Shown here in pieces: positions 39,444 through 50,591 of a stretch of DNA of 64,000 nucleotides. Location: contig BCJU01000004.1 of assembly GCA_001600355.1 (NCBI GenBank), forward strand, positions 310,001 to 374,000, given 5' to 3'. How positions within the stretch are numbered: position 1 is the first letter of the stretch; every line of letters starts with the position of its first letter. The stretch is from Meira nashicola (lineage: Eukaryota > Basidiomycota > Exobasidiomycetes > Exobasidiales > Brachybasidiaceae). The translations under genes and the position numbers were made by a program. Under the pieces are notes generated by a model. That model searched no databases. It was not told the origin of the DNA and saw only the letters and a list, made by a program, of their open reading frames with translations.

Positions 39444-40808
39444 ATGCAACATAAAAATAGTGTCGCCATGATGAACGGTGTCTTACGCAATAACACCCAC
39501 CAAGAAAATTCCGTATTTGCACGATTGCCGGCCGAGTTGGTGTATCGAATCTTGTACGAATCTGCTTCAAGTGAAACTACTGAACATGCTCGAAATGTTT
39601 GTTTAGTTTCAAGAGGAGTTTATAATGAATGTTGGCCAACACTTTGGAGAATTATTGCTCTGAGAAATGCAGTTGACTTGAAAAAGTTCTCCGAATTAAT
39701 CTATAAATCGCCTTCCACTCATAAACTCGAACGACAACAAGCCAATGTAGAAGAACTTCGGCTTCGTAAACGTCAAGATGCTATCGAATGTCTTTATTTA
39801 AATAACAATAAAGATGCAAATGGAATAAGATCACTCAAAACAGACGAAAAGCCAGAGATGTGGATGATCAGTATCTTATTAGCTGCAAAAAATCTAAACA
39901 TTTTACACGTAGAAGAATATTGGAGTATGTCTTATCCTTGGGAAGCACAAGAAGATAAACCTTTGATCGCTTATCCAATCTTTTTATTATCAAGATTCTT
40001 TACTGCCGTTCATGCAGCTTTTGCTTCTTCACCAAAATCACAATGGGTACACAAGATGTTTGGTGAACAAGAAAGGGAAGATGGGGACGATCGTAGTAGA
40101 GTTGTTGAAAGCATTCAAAGTGCTGCTCATATGGATATTTATGAAGCAATTTTAGACCTACAAAGAACCGAAAGCCTTCGTCGTTCAACTTCTCGACTTG
40201 TTGCTCAAGTACGCGAAATCACACTTTCTGCTTTGGCAATGTCACCAAATCATTTAACAAGATTAGCTTCGGCTTCTTCTTCTTCTATTGGGGCAGAGAA
40301 TAGATTACCAAACAATGATGAAGCATTTGATAAACTTACTCATCTTCATCTTTATTTCGCTAAATTGGATAATCGAATGATTGAAGCTTTACTCAATTTA
40401 CCCGCTTTAACACATTTACGTTTAACTCGGCCATTCTCTGAATTGCTGTATGATGGTACAAGAACGTTGCTAGGATATGGTAGTGAACCAACGATCGGAT
40501 CAACAGCAAGTAGACCACGACTACAAAAGTTAATCATAGAAGCAGGTATTTATATGGATAGAGTAACGGTAGAAAGAATGTCAAAACTTGAATCAAGTTT
40601 TTTAGGTCAAAATAGACTTAAATTCATTTGTGGAAGTGATTTTCCATCAGGACCATATCGTGCTCCTGAAACGGAAACGATTGTCGATCAAGGAGAAGAT
40701 GGAAGCAGTACTGCTCATGTGATTAATTATGTTACCACAAGCGAAGAACGAGGTTTTCAAGATTTTGTTCGACGTGCACATGGAAGAGAAGGTGTCTGGT
40801 GTAGGTAG
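39444..40808 (+). CDS. F-box-like protein
   Basis: A 454-residue, single-exon protein. The N-terminal block FARLPAELVYRILYESAS with VCLVSRGVYNECWPTLW matches an F-box, so it may be an adaptor that recruits targets to an SCF ubiquitin ligase. Downstream are weak leucine-rich stretches (LTHLHLYFAKLD, LTHLRLTRPFSELLY, LQKLIIEAG). These resemble a short LRR or helical repeat fold. Met1 is used here; Met9 or Met10 are alternatives, and the F-box starts near residue 24. It converges on THG1 with an 81-bp gap. The substrate is unknown. Confidence 0.82.
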   Translation: MQHKNSVAMMNGVLRNNTHQENSVFARLPAELVYRILYESASSETTEHARNVCLVSRGVYNECWPTLWRIIALRNAVDLKKFSELIYKSPSTHKLERQQANVEELRLRKRQDAIECLYLNNNKDANGIRSLKTDEKPEMWMISILLAAKNLNILHVEEYWSMSYPWEAQEDKPLIAYPIFLLSRFFTAVHAAFASSPKSQWVHKMFGEQEREDGDDRSRVVESIQSAAHMDIYEAILDLQRTESLRRSTSRLVAQVREITLSALAMSPNHLTRLASASSSSIGAENRLPNNDEAFDKLTHLHLYFAKLDNRMIEALLNLPALTHLRLTRPFSELLYDGTRTLLGYGSEPTIGSTASRPRLQKLIIEAGIYMDRVTVERMSKLESSFLGQNRLKFICGSDFPSGPYRAPETETIVDQGEDGSSTAHVINYVTTSEERGFQDFVRRAHGREGVWCR

Positions 40809-40889
40809 AAAAGTTGGTTATTACCGTTTGTATCATACATTCATGCTTTTTACTGTACAACAATTTGTCTAATATGGGGTATATTGATT

Positions 40890-41762
40890 CTAAGGTTTCA
40901 AGGCTATAAACCCTAACGAGTCGGTATCTGTGATACGATCCTGATCTTCCCAAGGATGTTGTGTTGCATCATCGATTCCCTTTTGTGTGAAATCCCGCTT
41001 CTGCTTGATGTTTTCTGTCCAAAATTGTGATCCGATAATGTCTACATGCAACGTCCTTAGCCGTGCTTTAACTTTTTCTGCCTTTTTATCTTGTGTTGCT
41101 TCATCATTTGGTCGTGCATCCCAAGTCAAAGTTGTTCCTTTTCTAAACATTGCCGGTAATTTATCATAATTGATTTGAAAACGATTGAATAAAATTTCAT
41201 TTTTATCGGAAGAAATTGAACCTTTTAATGTTTCATGTGCTTCCCTTTCGGTTTGTTTACCTTGCAAGACTAAAGCCCAAAAAGTTGTATTATAAAGGTT
41301 ATTTATATGCGTATCAACTTGTCTCCAAGCAAAATAATCTTTTACTTCTTTTTGTGTTGGATAAACAACTAATCTACCATCAAAAGAAGGTGGATATTGA
41401 AGAGTGCAATTCATATATTTTGACCAATTGAAAACGTATGCAGAAGTGAATAAAGAAACGATATGCGTAACAAGTTTACTTGATCTTCTCTTATAAAGCG
41501 TACAAGAAGGTCGAAGTAAGAAACTATATTCATCACTTTCTCCAAATGCAAGTGTTATTTCAGGTCTTAAATCCTTCATCACAAACCTTGCCGATTCATT
41601 CATTAATTCTAACGCTCTTTCATCATTCGGTTTTGTGAATTGATGATCGTTGGAAAATTTATGAAATCCTTTACCATCAATTCGAACGAGCATATACGTA
41701 TTTGGTAGGACTGGATCTGGAAGTTCAAAATTACGTACATACGCATATCTTGATCCTGCCAT
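40890..41762 (-). CDS. THG1: tRNA-His guanylyltransferase
   Basis: Thg1 adds the essential G-1 residue to the 5' end of tRNA-His in a reverse (3'-5') polymerase reaction, so it is an essential tRNA maturation enzyme. I start it at 41762, where the Met-Ala-Gly-Ser-Arg opening and the following YVRNFE match the known N terminus; an ATG 12 bp upstream adds MNDI. Product 290 residues. Metal ligands and motifs: Asp29 in VRIDGKGF, Asp77 in FGESDEYSFLL, and the HINNLYNTTFWALV block at 152-165. The protein is longer than yeast Thg1 (about 237) through its C-terminal part. Single exon. It is divergent from the GNAT gene, with 292 bp between the starts. Confidence 0.97.
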   Translation of the reverse strand: MAGSRYAYVRNFELPDPVLPNTYMLVRIDGKGFHKFSNDHQFTKPNDERALELMNESARFVMKDLRPEITLAFGESDEYSFLLRPSCTLYKRRSSKLVTHIVSLFTSAYVFNWSKYMNCTLQYPPSFDGRLVVYPTQKEVKDYFAWRQVDTHINNLYNTTFWALVLQGKQTEREAHETLKGSISSDKNEILFNRFQINYDKLPAMFRKGTTLTWDARPNDEATQDKKAEKVKARLRTLHVDIIGSQFWTENIKQKRDFTQKGIDDATQHPWEDQDRITDTDSLGFIALKP

Positions 41763-42054
41763 AATGTCGTTCACTTTCTTATAGATGACATGAATGAAGA
41801 GGTTAGAAAAACAATCTTTTCGTCTTCCGCGGCTTTTCTCAAAACTTTTTTTTAATTTCGTGTTTTAGGCTTTTGACACGCCGCCCAAGCAAAGACCGAA
41901 CACGTCCGAACGCGGGGGAATTCAAACACTCTGGAATGTTCCCCCACCTGTGTGCCTGTCTTGACTAGACTAGACGTAATCGTTATCTTGACAGGTGGAA
42001 TTAATTCAACAAAGAATTCCACCTTTCTTCCCACCGACCCAAAAATCCACAAAA

Positions 42055-42895
42055 ATGGCATACGGAACAGTACCTGCCCCTAAAAAAGCACATCCTCTCG
42101 TTTCAAGATTATATCGAATTCCCGAAAGAGCAGCAACAGCTCAAGCAGCAGCGATAATCACTATCCCTTTCGAATTAGCAGAAAAGAATGAAGATATACC
42201 AACTGGATTAGAAGATCAATTACGAAATGAGTTTAATGCGTGAGTGACATAATGATTAAAAAAGTATTCTTTCTCTCTCCTCACACTGTTCTCTCTCTCT
42301 TTCAAGCGAATTGCAAAAAGGAATCACATACCCACAAAGAGGTCCAATGGACGCAAGTGAATTTCGTAATTATTTCTTATCATACGATTTGATCGTTGGA
42401 ATTTTAATAACACAAGAAGAAGCAGAAATTTTGATTGGACATCCATTAAAACCAATAGATGATGATATTGAATTACAAGCGACAAAATCGAGATTATTAG
42501 AAGGAAGAGATTGGAAAAATTCATATGCTTTCAGTTATTATATTAAACCAAATTATCCAGGTCGTTCTTCTCATTTATGTAATGCAGGTTTCGTTGTTCC
42601 ACCTTCACATAGAGGAATGGGTTTAGGTGGAGTTGCAGGTAGAACGTTCTTACATTATGGTCCTTTAGCAGGTTATCGTGGAAGCGTTTTTAATCTAGTT
42701 TATGCAAATAATGAAGCTTCAGTTAGGATATGGGAACGTTTAGGATTTTCACGTATCGGTCGTATACCTCAAGCAGGTTTACTCAAATCAAAAGATGGCA
42801 AAAGTGAAGAATATGTTGATGCTTGGATCATTCATGGAGATTTTGCAACTTTAGGTAAACATGGTAAATCTGCTTTACCTGCCCCGGCTGAGTAA
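42055..42895 (+). CDS. GNAT N-acetyltransferase, Mpr1-like, two exons
   Basis: Exons 42055-42239 and 42307-42895 (intron 67 nt, GTGAGT...TTTCAAG) join in frame to 257 residues. The GNAT core is in exon 2: YYIKPNYPGRSSHLCNAGF, the acetyl-CoA loop SHRGMGLGG, then SVFNLVYANNEASVRIWERL and GFSRIGRIPQAG. These blocks match the fungal Mpr1-type acetyltransferases, which acetylate azetidine-2-carboxylate and related cyclic imino acids and protect against oxidative stress. Exon 1 carries SRLYRIPERAATAQAAAI. The match is by eye, so the substrate remains inferred. It shares a short promoter region with THG1 and converges on the next gene with a 94-bp gap. Confidence 0.9.
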
Positions 42896-42989
42896 CATCA
42901 TTTGTACAATCTGGAATATATCCCATTACACGTTTATAGAGATGAGAATGCTTCTTGAAAAGTCTACTTTATGCAAGTACATCAAAAGA

Positions 42990-44213
42990 TTACATACGGT
43001 ACACAGTTGAAACGTTGTTGGAAAAGATATTGTCTAAAGCAACTTGACTGACACCAATGTCCTGTAAACTTGTTAAAACTGCTTCGAACCATTGTTCAGG
43101 TTCGGAAAGCGAAGATAAGTCATCTTCTTTGCTTCCAGTGATCTTTTGTGCAGCAGCTTGTGCTGTAGCACTGCCAGCGGCAAGGTATGATGTCCAAACT
43201 AAACGTTCTTCTCCAAAAGCTTCTAAAGCAGGCTCTAAGAATACACGTAAACGATTTCGTAATTCGTCACGACGATTGGCCGAAGTTGTTGTTGTAGCAG
43301 ATTCAGTTGCATTGATCGCTCGTGTAGCTAAATCAGTAGCAGCTCTAATTGCTCCTCCTGCTAAATCTGATCCAGGCACAGGAATCCCACTTGCAATTTG
43401 ATCAACTGGGCGTGTGATATTTGTCAAACCGGCAGGTAAAAGACTGGGCAATGGCAAAGGGGAAACCTTTAAGTACACACGAGGATGCAAAGCCAATCGG
43501 CTGATAAAGTCAGACCATGCCTCTGTATCTTTATTGCGAACCAATTGGGAACTTGTTTGATCCAAAGGAGGTGAAGCTAATCCATCAAAAATGATTCTAA
43601 CACCATTCTTGTTCACTTCATCTTCCTTGCCGGCTTTCTTGGCAGCTTCTACTTCTTGATCCCATGCTTTTCCTAAAAGTTTCTCTACTGCTTCACGTAC
43701 TTGCTCATTTTGAACGATAGCCAACTCCAGTGTTAATTTACGTTCGCTGGCCACTTCCAACAATTCAAGCCACTTTTGTTCATTATCACCTTGAACATCT
43801 GAAGCTGAACGAATGATTGGAAGAGTGAAGCAAACTTGTGCAAATTGAGGAGGTGTATCTGGAGGTGGTAATTTCTTTGCATCAATTGCACCTGGAATAG
43901 GATGAATTAAAGTTACTGGAACATTTCCGGGTGATTCAAATGCAACTTTAAAAGAATCTAAAGCAACATCTGCTTTATCATTCGGTTGCATTTCATATGC
44001 AACTCCACCTAACTTTGTTGATTTCTTTTCTTTACCAAAACCATCATTTTTGAACGATAACGTTAATTCGTTCAAAGCTGGAATTCCTGCACTTCCTCCG
44101 ATCACTAAACGAACTTTTTCTGGTCTTCCATTTCGTGCTGCAGATGCATCTACTGCATTTGCATTTTGAAAAGCTTCTTGGGTTAATTTCAAATTTTGTG
44201 GTTTGGGTGCCAT
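42990..44213 (-). CDS. Amidohydrolase-2-like TIM-barrel protein, active site probably eroded
   Basis: A 407-residue product from the ATG at 44213 (an upstream ATG at 44258 adds a Ser run). Single exon. No clear functional motif is seen at the N terminus. The C-terminal quarter has the order found in amidohydrolase-2 family proteins: RVYLKVSPL, then FLEPALEAFGEERLVWTSYLAAG, a tryptophan-containing helix near WFEAVLTSL, and VALDNIFSNNVSTVYRM. In active members the ERL-W segment is followed by GSDW, carrying the catalytic Asp. Here it reads TSYL. No HxH near the start was found. So it is probably a non-catalytic relative, or a family I do not know. It is divergent from the cyclic phosphodiesterase gene. 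Confidence 0.72.
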   Translation of the reverse strand: MAPKPQNLKLTQEAFQNANAVDASAARNGRPEKVRLVIGGSAGIPALNELTLSFKNDGFGKEKKSTKLGGVAYEMQPNDKADVALDSFKVAFESPGNVPVTLIHPIPGAIDAKKLPPPDTPPQFAQVCFTLPIIRSASDVQGDNEQKWLELLEVASERKLTLELAIVQNEQVREAVEKLLGKAWDQEVEAAKKAGKEDEVNKNGVRIIFDGLASPPLDQTSSQLVRNKDTEAWSDFISRLALHPRVYLKVSPLPLPSLLPAGLTNITRPVDQIASGIPVPGSDLAGGAIRAATDLATRAINATESATTTTSANRRDELRNRLRVFLEPALEAFGEERLVWTSYLAAGSATAQAAAQKITGSKEDDLSSLSEPEQWFEAVLTSLQDIGVSQVALDNIFSNNVSTVYRM

Positions 44214-44907
44214 TTTTGAAGGAGATGATGATGATGATGTAAACGAGAGGGAAGGCAAAGAAGATTATCAAGTAGGTAGTATGCTCTTGTGGCAGGGTGG
44301 AGAGCTTGGCTTGATTATATGCATGGATCGGTGGACTTTGCATGCATGTAAGCAAGCGTATACATACACACTCCATATCGATTCGGCGCGCCAATTGCGC
44401 CCGCCCATTTCTTCTTCTTCTTCTTCTTGGATCTGACGTGATGAATCGATTGATGAGTGTACCTGCCGGGATTCACTCTTTTCACACCAAATCATTTCAT
44501 AGATTAACCAGTCTAATTTATCTCAGATTTAGCACAAAAAACATAAAATTCTCCACTCTAGATCTTCGGGCTTTTTCAACAAACATCAAACTCAAATTGT
44601 ATCTTTTGTGGGGTTTTTACCAAGAGCTGTATTGTAGTCTTTCATTTTTAACACATTTTGTTAGCGCATCACGCTTGACGTCAGTGTGGCTCCACTCAAT
44701 CTGAGATATTCGACATAGTGAAACCAACAAGCAAAAATACGCTAATGAAATGACCTCCTCGGACTCTTTCTCCACTTGTGCATCTAAAAAAAAAACAAAC
44801 AGCGAGATCCACCCTTTCTTCTCAAAATCAGTCACGAGGTCTTTTTTTTTTTTCAAATATGGGTTATTATCAAGAATTTCTATAGAATAGATGATCAACG
44901 ATAGAAA
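44214..44907. other. Divergent promoter region
   Basis: A 0.7-kb spacer with a (TTC)n tract at about 44409-44429 and long T/A runs near 44788 and 44840. No gene seen. Confidence 0.5.
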
Positions 44908-45651
44908 ATGACTGACGCAATTGATCCATATTCTCAATCTACATTTTCAGGTTTTTCGTTATGGTTAGTGCCAAGTCGTAAAGAAGAGTTGGAAATCCTG
45001 AAAGATGGAATGCAACAGATAAGACGAGGGCAAATTGATATAGATATTTCAGCTCCGTTTGAGCCACATGTAACACTTTTGTCTGGATTGAATGAAGAGG
45101 CAGGTTGGTCGATTGATAGAATATGGGATTCTTTCAAAGAAGCAGGGCAGAAATGGGCTTCGAATAGGAAACAACAAACGGGAATCATATCTAGGCTAGA
45201 AGATGTCACAACGAGAGGGCTATACTTTCAGGTCAGTGACTTGCATACCCGGGAATGCTGAAATGTCTTACTAATACCATACACTCTCCTTCAACAGTGT
45301 ATCTTGATCGCATTAGAGAAAACAAGCGATCTGCTTTCCATAAATGCATACATGCGAGACGCATTCAACGCACACGATCAGCCCGCTTACTTTCCTCATT
45401 GCTCTTTGCTTTATGGACATCTAACCAAATATCAAACTCAACATACCATCACTTCTCTCAAAGAAGGCGATCGTCCACTCTACCAGCAGACAGAAAGTGG
45501 AATCAATTTCGGCTATTCTGAATCTGGCAAAACGCCAATCGACCAAATTGAATTAGGTGCAGTGGAATTGTGGAACACAAATGGATCGGTAGCGGAATGG
45601 AAGTTGGTAAAAAGAATAAGCTTATCCGATTTGGCAAATACCGAAACATGA
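44908..45651 (+). CDS. 2H-family cyclic phosphodiesterase (Cpd1-like), two exons
   Basis: Exons 44908-45231 and 45298-45651 (intron 66 nt, GTCAGT...CAACAG, with ACTAATA branch site) give 225 residues. The fold is 2H phosphoesterase: motif 1 PHVTLL with His54, motif 2 PHCSLLYG with His142, each followed by a small residue and Leu. Members open ADP-ribose 1'',2''-cyclic phosphate, a by-product of tRNA splicing, as yeast Cpd1 does. The motif spacing and length fit Cpd1. The splice brings both His motifs into one frame, which supports the intron. It converges on the glucanase gene with a 212-bp gap. Confidence 0.9.
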
Positions 45652-45863
45652 AATGAAACAAGAAAATCATTGCATTGATCATTAATATAAATCATCTTTG
45701 AGATTGATGATAACAAGAAGGGGAGATATACATTAGTGTGTGGGGAGGGGGAATATTGACGGTCCTTTCCGTAATTGGTGCAGATGATGGTACATTGATA
45801 GTTACGAGCAAAATGCAAGTTTGCCTTTATCATTCCGAGTTTGAGAGAAGGGGGAAAAACAGC

Positions 45864-47376
45864 TTAACAATAAGCAGAGTTGAAACTGTTTAAATTTCTA
45901 GTAATCCAACCGTTTTGCAATCCACGTTGATAATCCCAATCGGCAGCTTGTTCAGTTTTCCATGTCCACATGATCCAACCAGTTCCGCGTTCGTATGCTT
46001 TTCTTTGGGTGTCAAACATTTGTTGCAAGAAATTTTTATAACTTGAACTGAAATTGTTTCCGTTTCCAGTCTTTCCGTTACAACTTCCAACTGCGCTTGA
46101 ACCAGGGAAAGATCCATCGTAACGTGAACCAATTCCGCGTCCGTTTAGGTATTTAGCACAATCTGTTGGAGCAGAAGTCCATTCACCAACAATGGTATAT
46201 AAGTTGTTATTGCTAGATGCAACTTGACCTCCAAGGTTGCAGAAGTATTGTAAACGGTCATTATTGGATAATCTGATTTGGTCATTGTTGAACATAGAAT
46301 ATTGATGGGTATCCAAGATGACTTGTTGATATTGTGGAGTAGGATAAGCGCCGTTCCAGTAGGATAAAGGTTGGAAGCCATCGTGAATAGTGACAGCATA
46401 ATTTGTCAATTGACCACTGGAGGTGTAACGAGTTGCGTAATAGGCGTTGTTATAATAATCTCTTGTAAAGGAAAGTGCATTTGAAGGTCCAGAAGTTGTC
46501 AAAGGCTCGTTGAGTAATTCAATTGTGGTAACGACATCAGTTTGGCTAGCAAAGTCATTTGCGAATGTTTGGATAACGGCTTTAGCACGATTCTTGTAGG
46601 ATTCTTTGGTAAACCAGTTCAAAGGTCCTTTCTTGCCAGAATTGTCAAACTTTTCGTAAGAAGGGAAGTAAAGAAAACACAGATGAGTCAGTGATCGAAC
46701 TTACAAAACTTCTTTATATTTTACTTACCCCATTTTGACTTCCGGGTGCTCCGTGAAGATCGATCATAACTTTTAAACCATGATTACGTGCCCAACCGAT
46801 AGCTTTTTTCAAATAAGAATATTGACTACCTTTATAGAATTTCGAACTTCCTTTATCTAAAGCCCAATAACCGATTGGAATACGAACGTGATTTAAACCT
46901 GCAGCTGCAATTTGTGAAAAATCATCTTCTGTGATAAAGCTTGCCCAATGACTTTCTAATCTACTTCCTGCATTGCTTACATATTGACCGAAAGTCCATT
47001 CGTCAATTACTCTATTATCACCTGTATTATCGAAAAGAGAAGGAGTGATCCAAGGTTCGGCAACTAACCAACCACCAATATTTACACCGCGAACTTTTGA
47101 TGAGCCATAATTGAAACCAGGTTGTTGACGTTTTTCTTGCATTTTTGTTTCACCTCTACCTTTTAAATGAATTTTTGGATTTTGAAACATTTGACCACGT
47201 TTATCGTATATTTCACCATCTAATTCACCACGTTCGTTTAAATATAATTCTGAATCACTTTCACGTTCTGCTGAAATTGAACGACGATAATATTCCGGTG
47301 ATCCAGCAACTAAAACGCTAGAACCAAGGATAGCCAAAGCCATCAATTGGATCAAAAGAGCGCCAAAACGAGCCAT
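45864..47376 (-). CDS. Exo-beta-1,3-glucanase (GH5 subfamily 9), two exons
   Basis: Exon 1 is 46729-47376 and exon 2 is 45864-46649; the intron (46650-46728, 79 nt) lies between SQNG and FDNSG and is in phase 0. The product has 477 residues and removes glucose from the non-reducing ends of beta-1,3-glucans, acting in wall remodelling. The signal peptide is at about 1-24. A KR pair at 82-83, as in yeast Exg1, may be the Kex2 cut. GH5 features: [41 protein letters not shown], acid/base Glu264 in LLNEP and nucleophile Glu372 in VGEW. The C-terminal half has Cys-rich pairs (CAKYL, GSCNGK, SAYC) usual for the family. An in-frame ATG at 47391 would add five residues. Confidence 0.95.
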
Positions 47377-49374
47377 GATGAAGGGTCCCAAGGAAGGCGG
47401 AAAGACTTTTTATGATAAATGAATAAGAATGTGTGATTTGATAATAAAGGCTTTAACCTGTAATGCCAGAGGATTATAAAAGTTATACTTGACTCTTTCT
47501 GTTGAAGGAGTAATGGTGATGGTGATTGAAAAGGGAGATTCTATTCTAGGTTTATTTTTGAAAAGCTTAGCATCGCATTTATAGAAACTGTTTATAGAAT
47601 GCATCAGATCATCTACATACATCCCGTACGGAACCAGCCCCCCCTCCCCAAGGAGCCAGCCAAATTGACTAAAAGGGCGTTCGGCACATAGATGATATAT
47701 GTGAATTCGGTGCATAAACTGGGTCAATTTGCACAGACACACAAAGGGAAGAACATAACGCAATACATATGTACACTTAAGAAAAAGGAACTAAAAAGTT
47801 TTATGTTGCATCTCATCATCCCGTCCTTTTGTCAATGTTGGTTCATTCTATGCAAGATCCCAAGACTCACGCACGCAGAGACAGACAGACACACACACAC
47901 ACACGTTTTGTATCAAATAAATCCTCCGAAAGAAGGGGCTTGTGCCCAATTACCCAAAACCAAAAAGAAAAAGCGTAAATCCCGCTCGCATGTACAACAA
48001 CAACGTGCAGCATGCCGAGAAAAAGAGGGGAATCTTCTTGGTGTAATTTAGTGTGAAAAAGATACGTACAAACAAAAAATAAAAATAAAAAAAGAATGGC
48101 TTTTTTTTAGAGTGTATGTACATAGTGACAGGAATAGATATGGGATGTGTGCAGTGCATAAAATCGCAGCCGAGACTCGGGTTAAAGTACTATATGTATG
48201 CATTAAGAAATCACTTGGCGCTAGTTCATAATCTAAGCTTTAAAGGACCAAATTAGGAAACTCAGGGAATGTCTCCCACCCTGTCAATTCAAATAAAAGC
48301 ATACCCAAAGGGGTCTTTTTGCTTGAGTTGCTGCTAATTGTGTGCGGTGTGCGGTGCGCGTTGCTTTCTTTTTTTTTAGCGTAAAAGTTAACCCCTACCT
48401 TTAAAAACCTAGAAGTTTCTTAACAATAGTGGCTGGTATCCCGATGGATTTTGAAGTGCTTTCAAATCTTAAACCGCAAAGAATGCTATGCTTGTAGGGG
48501 TAAGGTGATGATCGGCTGAAGATCTTAGGGATTCATTTCGGCTTGATGGTATGCCTATAGAATTAATAACCTTTCGGTCAATTTAAACTTTTAGCGTCAA
48601 TACCAAGCAATTTAAGATCAGTGCAATGTACCTTCTGATGATTAATTTGCGCACGTTTATTAATGTTAAGTGCAGCAGTATGTTACATACATATGTATAT
48701 AAAAGTCTCGGCAACTTAATAAATTTATATTACATACATAGATGTATGTACAAGCATAGCATATGAACGATCAAATCGTGCATTAATGTTCTAATTTCGT
48801 CTTGAACCCCGCTCATTATTGTTGCTTTATGATTATGCAATATGAAATAATAATAAAAAAAGAAGACCCCGCTTCGGATTTCGAAATGAATTCAAATTAA
48901 AGATCATATTAGCTTATGCCAAGAAGATGTACTCAAATAAAAGTCAATTCAAAACGGCTGATTTATGTTCGGTGTCCGGTGTTCCAACGCGTTTGTACGT
49001 GTAAATGCACGAGGAAATAAAGAGAATATTTGCGGATATGTGTATAGTGTGTGAAGAATCAGGACCCCTAAATGAATGCCGCTAACCTGAAAAAGTTGCA
49101 TTTACCCCACAGACCTATTCATATGTACATGATATACACTCGAATGCACCTCCCTTCTGTCCGCCGGTTCTTCAAAGCATATATCCGATAATTCATTTTT
49201 ATCAACAATCATCACACGATCATCTCTTTTACTGTTCATCTTACACTTCTCGTTTACCCTCTATTCTCTTGTATGATGCGATTTTGACAAACAGCAGATA
49301 TTACTCACGCGTAATCAGCATCATAAAAGGAAGAGAGATTACACCGCTGGCTTTAAGCCATTGTGGATGACCTG
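47377..49374. other. 2-kb gene-poor region with simple repeats and palindromes
   Basis: No convincing ORF. It contains an (AC)n run (about 47889-47904), C-rich and T-rich tracts near 47640 and 48370, and an ATACATATGTAT palindrome near 48688. A CCGAGACTCGG palindrome (CCG-N5-CGG) lies near 48170. It holds the promoters of two divergent genes. Confidence 0.55.
47889..47904. repeat. (AC)n dinucleotide repeat
   Basis: About eight AC units in an otherwise unremarkable spacer. Confidence 0.75.
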
Positions 49375-50484
49375 ATGGACAGCTTTGATCGTGATGGAGT
49401 GGTAAATACGACGAGAAGGCAAAGTGGTATAATAGACAGAGTTGAAGGACAAAGAAGAAGTACGGCAATTATTGCAGATAATGCTCCACGTGAAAGTGCT
49501 GCAACTGCTGCCCTTCGACATGTTCAAAGAGAATTAGAAAGAGTTTCTTCACCACGAAAAGATATGGGTGGAACAAGTACACGTCAAAGGGATTCATTTG
49601 ATCGCTCTCATAAAATTCCACAACCGGCAGGATATTATATACCTCCTCCCGGATATGCTGATCCATTGAGAGATAATTTGGAAGATGATAACAATCAATA
49701 TCCTGAAGAGATGAAATCAGAACATTCAAAAAATCAAAGATGGTCAGGACCTTATGACGATCAAAGAGGATGGCACATAGATCCTACATACCATCGTGGC
49801 AATGATTGGTATGATCATGGTCATAAGCAATATCTTCCTGATCGACGACATGCAAAAAAGATCATGCCTACACTCTCACATCAAGATTGGTCAATTCCAC
49901 AAGCAAAACAAATTTTATCACATTGGGCAACTTTAGCAACCCTTTTAGGTGGAGTTCAAGCAACTTTATTAGCTTATTATAGTAAAGAAGAAGAAACTGG
50001 AACGGGTGAAAAAGATCAAGTATATAAAATGGTAATTGCAATTTCATGTTCTGCTTTATTTTTAGAAGTTTATGGTGCTTTATTAGCTGCAGGAACGATT
50101 GTTGCAAGTATTTCATTACAAGCAAAGAATACGCAATCAAAAGATTCAAATCAACAAACAGATCGTGAAACATTATTGAATAATGGTATGTTCTCTTTAA
50201 ATGCAATAAATAATGCAAACACTTCCCCTTTATTCGATCCACCACTTTCACCTCGAGCATCTGCAATCTTGGATCGTCTTACCGATCTGGTTGGCTTTAT
50301 AATTCCTTTAGGTGCAGTTTTCGAATTAATCGGATTAGCAGGTTATACAGCTCATTATCTTGGCAATTCAGTAGCGATCACTATGGGATTAACTTTAGCG
50401 ATTGCCATTCTTGCCACTTTTGCTGCCGGTCTTTTAGGAATGCAAGCAGGTAATCGAGCAATGCGAACTTTACAAAGCACTTGA
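49375..50484 (+). CDS. Four-helix orphan membrane protein
   Basis: A 369-residue single-exon protein. The frame opens at a GTG at 49363, but the first ATG is at 49375 and is used here. The N-terminal half is polar and basic (RREL, RWSGPYDDQ, HDHG-type His/Tyr/Asp/Gly segments). The C-terminal half has about four hydrophobic segments: ATLATLLGGVQATLLAYY, AISCSALFLEVYGALLAAG, VGFIIPLGAVFELIGLAG and ITMGLTLAIAILATFAAG. A polar loop of about 45 residues separates the second and third. Both ends are likely cytosolic. I do not recognise the family. Confidence 0.8.
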   Translation: MDSFDRDGVVNTTRRQSGIIDRVEGQRRSTAIIADNAPRESAATAALRHVQRELERVSSPRKDMGGTSTRQRDSFDRSHKIPQPAGYYIPPPGYADPLRDNLEDDNNQYPEEMKSEHSKNQRWSGPYDDQRGWHIDPTYHRGNDWYDHGHKQYLPDRRHAKKIMPTLSHQDWSIPQAKQILSHWATLATLLGGVQATLLAYYSKEEETGTGEKDQVYKMVIAISCSALFLEVYGALLAAGTIVASISLQAKNTQSKDSNQQTDRETLLNNGMFSLNAINNANTSPLFDPPLSPRASAILDRLTDLVGFIIPLGAVFELIGLAGYTAHYLGNSVAITMGLTLAIAILATFAAGLLGMQAGNRAMRTLQST

Positions 50485-50591
50485 CGACTTTTACGAACAC
50501 AATTTTTACGACTTTCAATAGCAAATGATTCCACGCAATGTATTATATAAAAAGCATCTATACACAATTTTCCATACTTCTTTTCCCTGTT

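Noticed and set aside
49363..49374. GTG start for the membrane protein
   Set aside because: GTG is not a normal start for fungal nuclear genes; an ATG lies 12 bp downstream in frame.
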